Of a DNA stretch of 5,341 nucleotides, positions 1-4,898 are shown piece after piece. The first letter of the stretch is position 1; every line of letters starts with the position of its first letter. The DNA lies in assembly GCA_022865865.1 (NCBI GenBank), contig JALHTN010000405.1, positions 1 to 5,341 on the forward strand, given 5' to 3'. The position numbers and the translations under genes are program-made. The notes under the pieces were generated by a model, which saw only the letters and a list, made by a program, of their open reading frames with translations, ran no database searches and was not told where the DNA came from. Origin of the DNA: Anaerolineales bacterium. Its GTDB lineage: Bacteria; Chloroflexota; Anaerolineae; Anaerolineales; UBA4823.

Positions 1-23
1 AATATCGCAATTCGTAAAAAAGT

Positions 24-143
24 CTCTTGGTGATCCGTGCGGCGGAGGTACACCCGGTTACATCCCGAACCCGGTAGTTAAGCCCGCCAGCGCCGATGGT
101 ACTGCCCCGGTAGCGGGGTGGGAGAGTAGGTCATTGCCAAGAG
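24..143 (+). rRNA. rrf: 5S ribosomal RNA
   Basis: This is a complete 5S rRNA, the small RNA of the large ribosomal subunit. Its ends pair perfectly: AGTCTCTTGG at 21-30 is complementary to CCAAGAGACT at 137-146, forming helix I plus a processing extension. Internal hallmarks are CCCGAACCCGG near 64-74, GCGCCGATGGTA at 90-101, the CCCC(105-108)/GGGG(115-118) arm closed by a short loop, and GAGAGTAGGTC at 122-132, which matches the conserved loop E side. The 120-nt span is the usual length. Exact mature ends are inferred from the helix. No 16S or 23S sequence is visible in the 20 nt upstream, so whether it ends an rRNA operon or stands alone cannot be decided here. A 3' partial copy occurs at 3097-3156. 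Confidence 0.96.
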
Positions 144-159
144 ACTTTTTTTTGGTTTA
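84..159 (+). repeat. Direct repeat, copy 1 (3' half of intact 5S plus T tract)
   Basis: This 76-nt segment reappears in the same orientation at 3097-3171. The copies differ at G99/A3112, G115/T3128 and G122/A3135, and in the T-tract length (8 versus 7). Similarity continues through GGTTTA just past the T tract and stops there (A160 versus T3172). The two copies are about 3.0 kb apart. Confidence 0.93.
137..153 (+). terminator. Probable end-of-transcript signal after 5S rRNA
   Basis: The 3' strand of helix I runs directly into eight T residues (146-153). The 5' side carries a matching run of six A residues (16-21), so 16-30 and 137-151 form a 15-bp perfect inverted repeat around the whole gene. 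A stem followed by a T tract fits intrinsic termination, although the stem is closed by the entire 5S rather than a short loop. The T tract is also kept in the truncated second copy. Confidence 0.5.
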
Positions 160-218
160 ATAATGGGACATTAAATATAATTTCTTGGGATGTTTGCTCG
201 CAATATGAGCAGAATGTT

Positions 219-245
219 TGTAATAAACCCCCAAAAACGGACAGC
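219..245 (+). mobile_element. Possible left terminal end of an IS3-family relic
   Basis: The segment starts with TG and contains CCCCCAAAAACGGACAG at 228-244. This resembles the TG...CCCCCAAAAACxGGACA ends common in IS3-family elements, as I remember them. It lies about 40 nt before an orfA-like frame, the expected distance. No convincing matching right end was found before ltrA, so the element boundary is a proposal from this one end only. Confidence 0.45.
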
Positions 246-284
246 CTGCTGAGGAGGAATTAGACTCCAGGAAAGGGGACCACA

Positions 285-599
285 ATGACACAACGACGTA
301 AATTCTTAGCTGAATTCAATGCCCGGTTGGTATTGGAAATTATCAACGATCAAAAGAGTACAGTCCAATCCTGCCGGGAATATGGCATCAAGGACTTCGT
401 TCTGTCTCGTTGGAAATACTGGTTCATCGAGCGTTCTCCGCAGCTGTTTGAGCAAGGCACAGCCAGTGATGACAGAGACCAACGCATTGCCGAATCGCAG
501 CGGATGGTAGGGCGTCTGGCAATGGAACCAGAGATGACGAAAAAGGGATCACGCTTTATGGCGGCACTACAAACGATCACCAATAATTCGAGGATATAG
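285..599 (+). pseudogene. IS3-family transposase OrfA remnant
   Basis: The 104-residue product has the layout of an IS3-family OrfA, the DNA-binding half of the transposase. It opens with RRKFLAEFNARLVLEI and has a helix-turn-helix around residues 25-47 (STVQSCREYGIK ... LSRWK). A short coiled-coil segment follows at about 66-87 (RIAESQRMVGRLAMEPEMTKK), which in intact relatives reads roughly ELERxVGRLTxELEILKKAS. Proline at residue 82 would disturb that coil, and the last 16 residues no longer resemble the family. The start is preceded by GAAAGGGG at 271-278. A run AAAAAGGG at 540-547 sits where the OrfA-to-OrfB frameshift usually lies, but no OrfB follows in any frame before ltrA. OrfA alone should not support transposition, so I read this as a decayed insertion. 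A retained DNA-binding protein is possible but less likely. Confidence 0.75.
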
Positions 600-733
600 A
601 AGGTCGTATAAGTATTATATGGGGTATAATATCATCATCAAATCCTTGGATGAGTTCTAGGTTGAAGTAGTGATTTGTACATCTCGGTGGCTTTGTCCGT
701 CGTGAAACCCAATAGGCAGTCAGTAGAGAACAT
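600..733 (+). other. Intergenic leader of ltrA
   Basis: This holds no gene I can support. It contains the candidate -10 box described separately and no recognisable transposase OrfB. The only translation-initiation signal before the ltrA start at 734 is a weak AGAGA at 725-729. Confidence 0.5.
613..631 (+). promoter_or_regulatory. Candidate ltrA -10 box within an inverted repeat
   Basis: TATAAT at 625-630 is a perfect -10 hexamer preceded by GGGG. It is embedded in a 7-bp inverted repeat, TATTATA (613-619) and TATAATA (625-631), separated by TGGGG. No good -35 hexamer lies 16-18 bp upstream. The same GGGGTATAATA string is found before the small membrane protein gene on the other strand. The leader to the ltrA start would be about 95 nt. 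The repeat could be a regulator site or a chance AT palindrome. Confidence 0.4.
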
Positions 734-1942
734 ATGGGGATATTTTCAGATAGGCTTAGCCAATTATGGCAGCCTCCTAATCTCAGAACAACAGAGAAGG
801 GGCGGCACGCGACCTGGTTAGAACTTTTTTACGATCTGGTGTTCGTGGTTGCTGTTGCCCAGCTTGGTCTTTTGCTTTCTCGCCAGTTGACTGTCTCGAG
901 ATTGCTAGAGTTTATCTTCCTTTTTATTCCGATTTGGTATGCCTGGTTCCACCATACGCTTTATGCAGATCGCTTTGACACGGATAATTTTGCCCATCGC
1001 TTTCTCACTATCGTCCAGATGTTGGGTATGGCTGGTGTGGCTGCCAATGTGACTGGGGCGTTAGGGGAAACCTCGCAAGTTTTTGCGGCTTCAATTGTGA
1101 TTGTGAAACTGGTGATGGTCTTATTGTACCGGCGTTGCTACCATATTGAGATCGCGCGCCCCCTTGCGATCCGCTTATCGAATGTGTTCTTAATATCGGG
1201 ATTCCTTTGGCTCCTCTCGATCTTTGTTCCTATTCCCTGGCGGTTTTGGATTTGGGGATTGGCGATCATCTTCGAGTTTGCTGTAGTTTTTCACCACTCA
1301 ACACGCATGAAGTATGCAGTGATGCCGGTATCTGAGTCGCATGTAGTTGAGCGATTCGGTTTGTTTACAATCCTTGTATTAGGGGAAACGGTGGCTGGGA
1401 TCGTGAATGGTGCAGCTGAAGCCAAATTCCAAATTGTTACTGCTGCGGTCAGCGTCTTTGGGGTACTCCTGGTATTTGGTTATTGGTGGATATACTTCGA
1501 AAACCTGGATGGAAGTGCCTTAAAAGGATTGGGGGGGTGGTCTCCAGTAATATGGTTGTATATCCATTTACCATTGGTAATCAGTTTGACCGCTCTGGGA
1601 GTGGGTATAGAGCAATTGATCGCCGAGGCCACAATCCCTTTGGAAAATTCGGCCATCTGGTTGACATCCGGTGCACTGGCAGTATCCTTTGCCGCGATTG
1701 GGGTGACCCATATCGTGGTTTCGAGATACAAACCCGAAACGCTCAATCCTCAAAAAGGGTTATGGAGGTTTACTGCCGCGATTTTGGCGATCCTGATCGG
1801 GGTATTTGTTTATGCCATCGGTGGATCAGCTCTACTTTTGATTGGACTGCTATCGCTTGTGTCGCTCGGACAGGTGATAGGAGAACTCTTCGTACTCACT
1901 GACGAAGGTGGACATTTACAAGAAGCGATAGAAGAGTTATAG
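734..1942 (+). CDS. ltrA: LtrA-family (low temperature requirement protein A) membrane protein
   Basis: The product is a 402-residue polytopic inner-membrane protein of the LtrA family, named from a Listeria gene needed for growth in the cold; the biochemical activity of the family is not established. The diagnostic opening RHATWLELFYDLVFVVAVAQ is at residues 24-43, with charged residues E30 and D34 inside the first hydrophobic stretch. WYAWFHHTLYADRFDTDN follows at 68-85, and ERFGLFTILVLGETVAGIV at 206-224 includes the family's buried glutamate. Hydrophobic segments recur to about residue 387, consistent with ten or more membrane passes, and the short polar C-terminus ends LQEAIEEL. Length is normal for the family and the frame is unbroken. 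The ribosome binding site is weak (AGAGA at 725-729), but the conserved motif lies only about 24 residues in, which supports this start. The next gene begins 13 nt after the stop, suggesting co-transcription. Substrate and role here are unknown. Confidence 0.9.
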   Translation: MGIFSDRLSQLWQPPNLRTTEKGRHATWLELFYDLVFVVAVAQLGLLLSRQLTVSRLLEFIFLFIPIWYAWFHHTLYADRFDTDNFAHRFLTIVQMLGMAGVAANVTGALGETSQVFAASIVIVKLVMVLLYRRCYHIEIARPLAIRLSNVFLISGFLWLLSIFVPIPWRFWIWGLAIIFEFAVVFHHSTRMKYAVMPVSESHVVERFGLFTILVLGETVAGIVNGAAEAKFQIVTAAVSVFGVLLVFGYWWIYFENLDGSALKGLGGWSPVIWLYIHLPLVISLTALGVGIEQLIAEATIPLENSAIWLTSGALAVSFAAIGVTHIVVSRYKPETLNPQKGLWRFTAAILAILIGVFVYAIGGSALLLIGLLSLVSLGQVIGELFVLTDEGGHLQEAIEEL

Positions 1943-1955
1943 ATGGAGAAGATAA

Positions 1956-2912
1956 ATGGCTCAAAAAACACAATTAGAGAAATCCATGGATAAAAATTTG
2001 CCGGAAAACCTCAATCCTCAAACTAAAAAGAAGTTTGAGGCGATTCACTCCTACGACCCGTATGAGGGCGTGATCGCGGACCTTAACAAAGCGTTCCATC
2101 GAAGCTACAATCTCGCTATTCATAAGACCCATCAGAGACTTGGAAAAGATGATACGCCGGTGATTATTATGTTTGGCGAACAAGCGATGCTCTTCCATGA
2201 TGGTAAGCAGGAAACCGTTGATGTCATACCCGATCTGTATCACCGAGTTAAATCAATCAGCCACGTATCGTTTGGGGTGTATGTTACATTAGCGCAAAAT
2301 GGTTACGGCCCCCTGAGGTATGATAACCAGAAGGAACTTGAAAATATCCAGGAATTAATGGAGAAAGCTTTGTCGATTCTGGATCAAGAACCTATCCCGG
2401 CCAATTATTTGGACTTACAACGGATAACTTTGGAAAATGCGCTGGTGATTGTGGATGAAGTGCTGTTAACTGGGCTGGTAGATAAGGGTACGGTGTTAGA
2501 TTTTGGGAAGGAGAATGTCCATTTGTATCTAGAAAACGCGGCATTAAGTACATTACTTGAATTGGATATGCTGCATGAAACAGTGATGAAGTGGAAGGAG
2601 CAGATTGGATCAGAGAATTGGGAATCGCTCTATGTAGTGATCTGCGCTGGACACCAGGCTCGCTATAGAGAAGCCTCCAAACAGTATTTCCAGCGCCTGC
2701 TTGGAGAAAAAGAAGGGGATGGTGCACATTACGAAAATCGGGTGGTATACGCTGAACACATCTATGATGTCGACGCGGCCTTGGATTTACTCGCCCGACA
2801 CATGAATGACCAGCAGGCATCGATTGAGTTATTCAACAACCCTACCCGTTTGCAAGAAGATTTAATGTCGGATGGCGCGGCTGCTTACCTCAAGGAATTA
2901 TTGCCGGATTGA
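1956..2912 (+). CDS. Conserved-looking soluble protein of unknown function
   Basis: I do not recognise this 318-residue family. The start is well supported: GGAGAA at 1945-1950 lies 5 nt before the ATG, and the gene follows ltrA by 13 nt, so translation is probably coupled. An internal Met at residue 11 is a weaker alternative. The protein has no signal peptide or membrane segment and is rich in acidic residues. Residues 1-30 are polar and lysine-rich. Residues 65-115 read as alternating strand and helix (TPVIIMFGEQAMLF, then VSFGVYVTLAQNGYGPL). Residues 125-160 are helical and glutamate-rich. Residues 224-250 contain a hydrophobic strand followed by a helix (SLYVVICAGHQARYREASKQ), and the C-terminus is again helical (DVDAALDLLARHMNDQQASI). 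The mix suggests a compact alpha/beta cytosolic protein. No catalytic signature, nucleotide loop or metal motif is obvious. Its link to LtrA is inferred from position alone. Confidence 0.85.
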   Translation: MAQKTQLEKSMDKNLPENLNPQTKKKFEAIHSYDPYEGVIADLNKAFHRSYNLAIHKTHQRLGKDDTPVIIMFGEQAMLFHDGKQETVDVIPDLYHRVKSISHVSFGVYVTLAQNGYGPLRYDNQKELENIQELMEKALSILDQEPIPANYLDLQRITLENALVIVDEVLLTGLVDKGTVLDFGKENVHLYLENAALSTLLELDMLHETVMKWKEQIGSENWESLYVVICAGHQARYREASKQYFQRLLGEKEGDGAHYENRVVYAEHIYDVDAALDLLARHMNDQQASIELFNNPTRLQEDLMSDGAAAYLKELLPD

Positions 2913-3096
2913 AACACTAAAGACTAAGCTCACTCCCTCCACAGCTATTCGAACTGATCGATAACTGACCCACGGCAATCAACAACCTGCCCTCCCAAAC
3001 TGGTAGCCTTCCATTTCCATTAATACAAAGTGGAAAGTGCAAGCTGTGACCTGTCCACGCAGCTCGGGAGAATTGAATTTATACAACGTAGCGCCT
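2913..3096 (+). other. Non-coding stretch upstream of the 5S remnant
   Basis: No supported gene and no clear intrinsic terminator follow the stop at 2912. The only structure I see is an 8-bp stem with one G-T pair, 3014-3021 against 3029-3036, around a 7-nt AT-rich loop and without a T tract. No 23S rRNA sequence or tRNA was recognised. The left edge of 5S similarity fades around 3088-3097. Confidence 0.5.
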
Positions 3097-3156
3097 CCGC
3101 CAGCGCCGATGATACTGCCCCGGTAGCTGGGTGGAAGAGTAGGTCATTGCCAAGAG
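3097..3156 (+). pseudogene. Truncated 5S rRNA gene (3' half only)
   Basis: This stretch aligns with positions 84-143 of the intact 5S gene, with three substitutions and no gaps. The 5' half is missing: no TCTTGG-type strand lies upstream to pair with CCAAGA at 3150-3155, so helix I cannot form. Two changes fall in conserved structure. G99 to A3112 alters the GATGGTA segment, and G115 to T3128 breaks a pair of the terminal arm without compensation. That pattern indicates loss of selection. It is a fragment and not a functional rRNA. It may mark the far end of an inserted segment, or be the remains of a second rRNA locus. Confidence 0.92.
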
Positions 3157-3171
3157 ACTTTTTTTGGTTTA
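3097..3171 (+). repeat. Direct repeat, copy 2 (5S fragment plus T tract)
   Basis: This is the 75-nt partner of the repeat at 84-159. It includes the T7 tract (3159-3165) and the following GGTTTA, so the copied unit extends past the mature RNA into the terminator region. Together the repeats flank the IS3 relic, ltrA and the unknown gene. Confidence 0.93.
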
Positions 3172-3506
3172 TTCTGCCAAATCTCCAAAACCAACACCCA
3201 CCCTGTGACTACCCACTCGACTTCATAAAATCCGGTTGAGTAAAATCCCCTTCTTCTGAGAGCAAATGATAATCGTTAAACATCTGTTTCCGGAATTAAA
3301 TATTAACTATCTCCGCAAACCGGAACACGCCTCTGCCCTCGGGAGTTCCTGAGGATTGATCTCGCCGCTTAATGCCAAAGTACCCGGATCAGTAGACAGC
3401 TCTCAAATGACCGGCTGCTGATTATTTAATCCTTTCCCCCGGCGAATACTAATATATACAATTGGAATAATATTCCAGCACAGGCTAATTATGGTTCAGA
3501 GTCCGC
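3172..3506. other. Non-coding stretch between 5S fragment and small membrane protein gene
   Basis: I find no supported gene here on either strand. The one distinctive element is a 15-nt palindrome, TGGAATAATATTCCA at 3463-3477, which lies just downstream of the minus-strand small gene. It has no T tract on either side and does not look like an intrinsic terminator. No tRNA, riboswitch or repeat array was recognised. Confidence 0.5.
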
Positions 3507-3674
3507 TCACCATGGGGCATTGACCACAAATGCATAGGCCACAAATGTGCATGCGGCAATACACGCCAGGACAACAAAAGCAGTGGCAATGATGGCGATG
3601 ATCGCCACCTTATTGTCAGAGTCATTCGTTGTGTACAAATCGGTTTGGGTTGTTCCAGTAGTCTCTTCACTCAT
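3507..3674 (-). CDS. Small single-pass membrane protein (55 aa)
   Basis: The frame starts at ATG 3674-3672 and ends with TGA at 3509-3507. It has a textbook ribosome binding site, AGGAGG (complement of 3681-3686), 6 nt before the start, and a good -10 box further upstream. The N-terminal 22 residues are polar and rich in Thr, Asp and Asn (MSEETTGTTQ ... NDSDNK). They are followed by one long hydrophobic segment, residues 23-51 (VAIIAIIATAFVVLACIAAC, then TFVAYAFVV), and the short tail NAPW. There is no clear positively charged flank beyond K22, so topology is uncertain. Two cysteines, C38 and C42, lie in a CxxxC arrangement within the membrane segment. I do not recognise a family and assign no function. 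It lies 122 nt downstream of the kinase gene on the same strand and probably has its own promoter. An overlapping frame at 3485-3670 on this strand is Pro/Trp/Arg-rich and lacks these signals. Confidence 0.78.
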   Translation of the reverse strand: MSEETTGTTQTDLYTTNDSDNKVAIIAIIATAFVVLACIAACTFVAYAFVVNAPW

Positions 3675-3680
3675 GGGTTT

Positions 3681-3686
3681 CCTCCT
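3681..3686 (-). promoter_or_regulatory. Consensus ribosome binding site of the small membrane protein gene
   Basis: CCTCCT on the plus strand gives AGGAGG on the minus strand, 6 nt before the ATG at 3674. It is the strongest ribosome binding site in the window and decides that the 55-codon frame is real. Confidence 0.8.
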
Positions 3687-3732
3687 GCAGTAAGGATTTT
3701 GAGCAAATGGTCTTATTTTCCTGATGGCTCGT

Positions 3733-3738
3733 ATTATA
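3733..3738 (-). promoter_or_regulatory. -10 box of the small membrane protein gene
   Basis: The minus strand reads GGGGGGTATAATACG, a perfect TATAAT, giving a leader of about 50 nt before the ATG at 3674. The -35 region is poor: GTGAGT at 17-bp spacing matches TTGACA at 3 of 6 positions. The sequence around the -10 matches the one upstream of ltrA. Confidence 0.55.
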
Positions 3739-3796
3739 CCCCCCGCAACCTAATAACTCACCTTATGGCGCCGCTCTTTCATTGTACGTACATTAC

Positions 3797-4894
3797 CTAT
3801 CGATATCCCTCAACAATACGAACCATATCATCAAATTGTTCTTCCATGTCTGCTACCATCTTAAATTGAGTACGGCAGCGGTCAAGGTTCTGATTCTTGC
3901 GCTGAATCTTGTAATAGATGTCTCCCTGCAAATGATCGGTCAGGAAGCGCATCCCACATTCAAGGGTCATCAGAATTGCAGAAAAAGGTAAATACTTGAT
4001 CTCCGCCGGGGTCAATACCTCCCCAACTGCATCCAGGTAACCTCGTGTGTAGTAGTCGAACCGCTGCAGATCAAAATTCACCAGCGATAGATCTCGTTCA
4101 TCCTCAGCTGCTGGATTCGCCAGAGACCGGATCGCATCCCCAAAATCATACAATGAGAGGCCTGGCATAACCGTATCAAGATCGATCACACACACGCCAG
4201 CACCTGTATCATTATCAATCATCACATTGTTGAATTTCGTGTCATTATGTGTTATGCGTTCAGGCAGTTCACCTTTCCGGAGTTTATCGACCAATACCGA
4301 TGTGTCTTTGACCCGTTGGGTAACGAATTCAATTTCAGGTTTTGATAAGCGGGCGCGATTCAATTCGTCTTTTTCGACCGATTCGACAAATGTCCCGAAA
4401 CGCTTCTGTGTATTGTGGAAATCAGGAATAGTTACAAACAGATTTTCGGACGGATAATCGCTCAATAGGTTTTGAAAATTCCCGAAAGCTTTCGCCGCGT
4501 GATAAACATGGTCTAGATTCTCAACAGATTCATATGTGCGAGCATTATTGATAAAAAGATAACCTCGCCAGTAATCCCCCTCTTCCGTTCGGATATAGAA
4601 TTTTTCATCCACGGTCGGGATCAATGTTAGAGACTCTCGCTTTGGATCGCCCCCAGCTAATTTAATTTTCCCTCTTAAGTGCGCTGTTACATCTTGAATA
4701 TTACTCATCAAGCCTTCGGGATCACGAAACACATGGTGGTTGATCCGTTGGAGAATGTAGCGTTGGGTTGATCCATTTACCTTGAAATTGGCGATGTAGG
4801 TATCGTTGATGTGCCCTTCTCCATAGGACTCTGCGGATGAGAAATCACCCTTAAAATCGAACTCTTGCACAATCTCTTGAAAATCAGGTTTCAT
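3797..4894 (-). CDS. nahK: N-acetylhexosamine 1-kinase (NahK/LnpB-like)
   Basis: This aminoglycoside-phosphotransferase-fold kinase closely resembles Bifidobacterium NahK (LnpB), as recalled from memory. That enzyme phosphorylates the anomeric hydroxyl of GlcNAc or GalNAc with ATP to give the sugar-1-phosphate. Visible motifs, numbered from the chosen start, are YGEGHINDTY (24-33), RYILQRIN (45-52), AFGNFQNLLS (136-145) and the catalytic loop ITHNDTKFNN (214-223) with D218 as base. The metal-binding segment VIDLDTVMPG follows at 236-245, then LYDFGDAIR (248-256) and LECGMRFLTDHLQGDIYY (331-348). Length is 365 residues against about 359 in NahK. The ATG at 4894 is preferred because it puts GHIN about 30 residues in, as in NahK, and lies 4 nt after the nucleotidyltransferase stop. 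The upstream ATG at 4930 would add 12 residues and a 32-nt overlap, with only a weak ribosome binding site. Substrate preference is inferred; a related hexose is possible. Confidence 0.9.
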   Translation of the reverse strand: MKPDFQEIVQEFDFKGDFSSAESYGEGHINDTYIANFKVNGSTQRYILQRINHHVFRDPEGLMSNIQDVTAHLRGKIKLAGGDPKRESLTLIPTVDEKFYIRTEEGDYWRGYLFINNARTYESVENLDHVYHAAKAFGNFQNLLSDYPSENLFVTIPDFHNTQKRFGTFVESVEKDELNRARLSKPEIEFVTQRVKDTSVLVDKLRKGELPERITHNDTKFNNVMIDNDTGAGVCVIDLDTVMPGLSLYDFGDAIRSLANPAAEDERDLSLVNFDLQRFDYYTRGYLDAVGEVLTPAEIKYLPFSAILMTLECGMRFLTDHLQGDIYYKIQRKNQNLDRCRTQFKMVADMEEQFDDMVRIVEGYR

Positions 4895-4898
4895 CACC

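Noticed and set aside
176..181. TATAAT after the 5S gene as a promoter for the IS relic
   Set aside because: No -35 at suitable spacing; the region is AT-rich, so the hexamer is expected by chance.
625..660. Short frame ending YNIIIKSLDEF and a stop, as a possible OrfB tail
   Set aside because: It resembles the YN...LxPxEF end of IS3 OrfB in only a few residues and lacks the RPHxAL core, so it is not supportable.
694..700. TGTCCGT, complementary to ACGGACA at 237-243, as a possible right end of the IS3 relic
   Set aside because: Only 7 bp match. The following bases, CGTGAAACCC, do not resemble the expected TTTTGGGGG, so a chance match is more likely.
1483..1902. Plus-strand frame of 139 codons inside ltrA
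   Set aside because: It lies wholly within the well-supported LtrA frame and has no family resemblance or start signal.
2392..2820. Minus-strand frame of 142 codons opposite the unknown gene
   Set aside because: The plus-strand frame has a ribosome binding site and sensible protein composition. The opposite frame is rich in His, Pro and Arg, typical of antisense translation.
3014..3036. Hairpin 3014-3021/3029-3036 as terminator of the ltrA unit
   Set aside because: The stem is AT-rich, includes a G-T pair, lacks a T tract and lies about 100 nt past the stop codon.
3030..3239. Plus-strand open frame of 69 codons
   Set aside because: It runs straight through the 5S fragment and T tract, has no ribosome binding site, and its product looks like random translation.
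3485..3670. Minus-strand frame of 61 codons overlapping the small membrane protein gene
   Set aside because: It starts 4 nt inside the better gene, in another frame. It is rich in Pro, Trp, Arg and His, and the AGGAGG is better spaced for the ATG at 3674.
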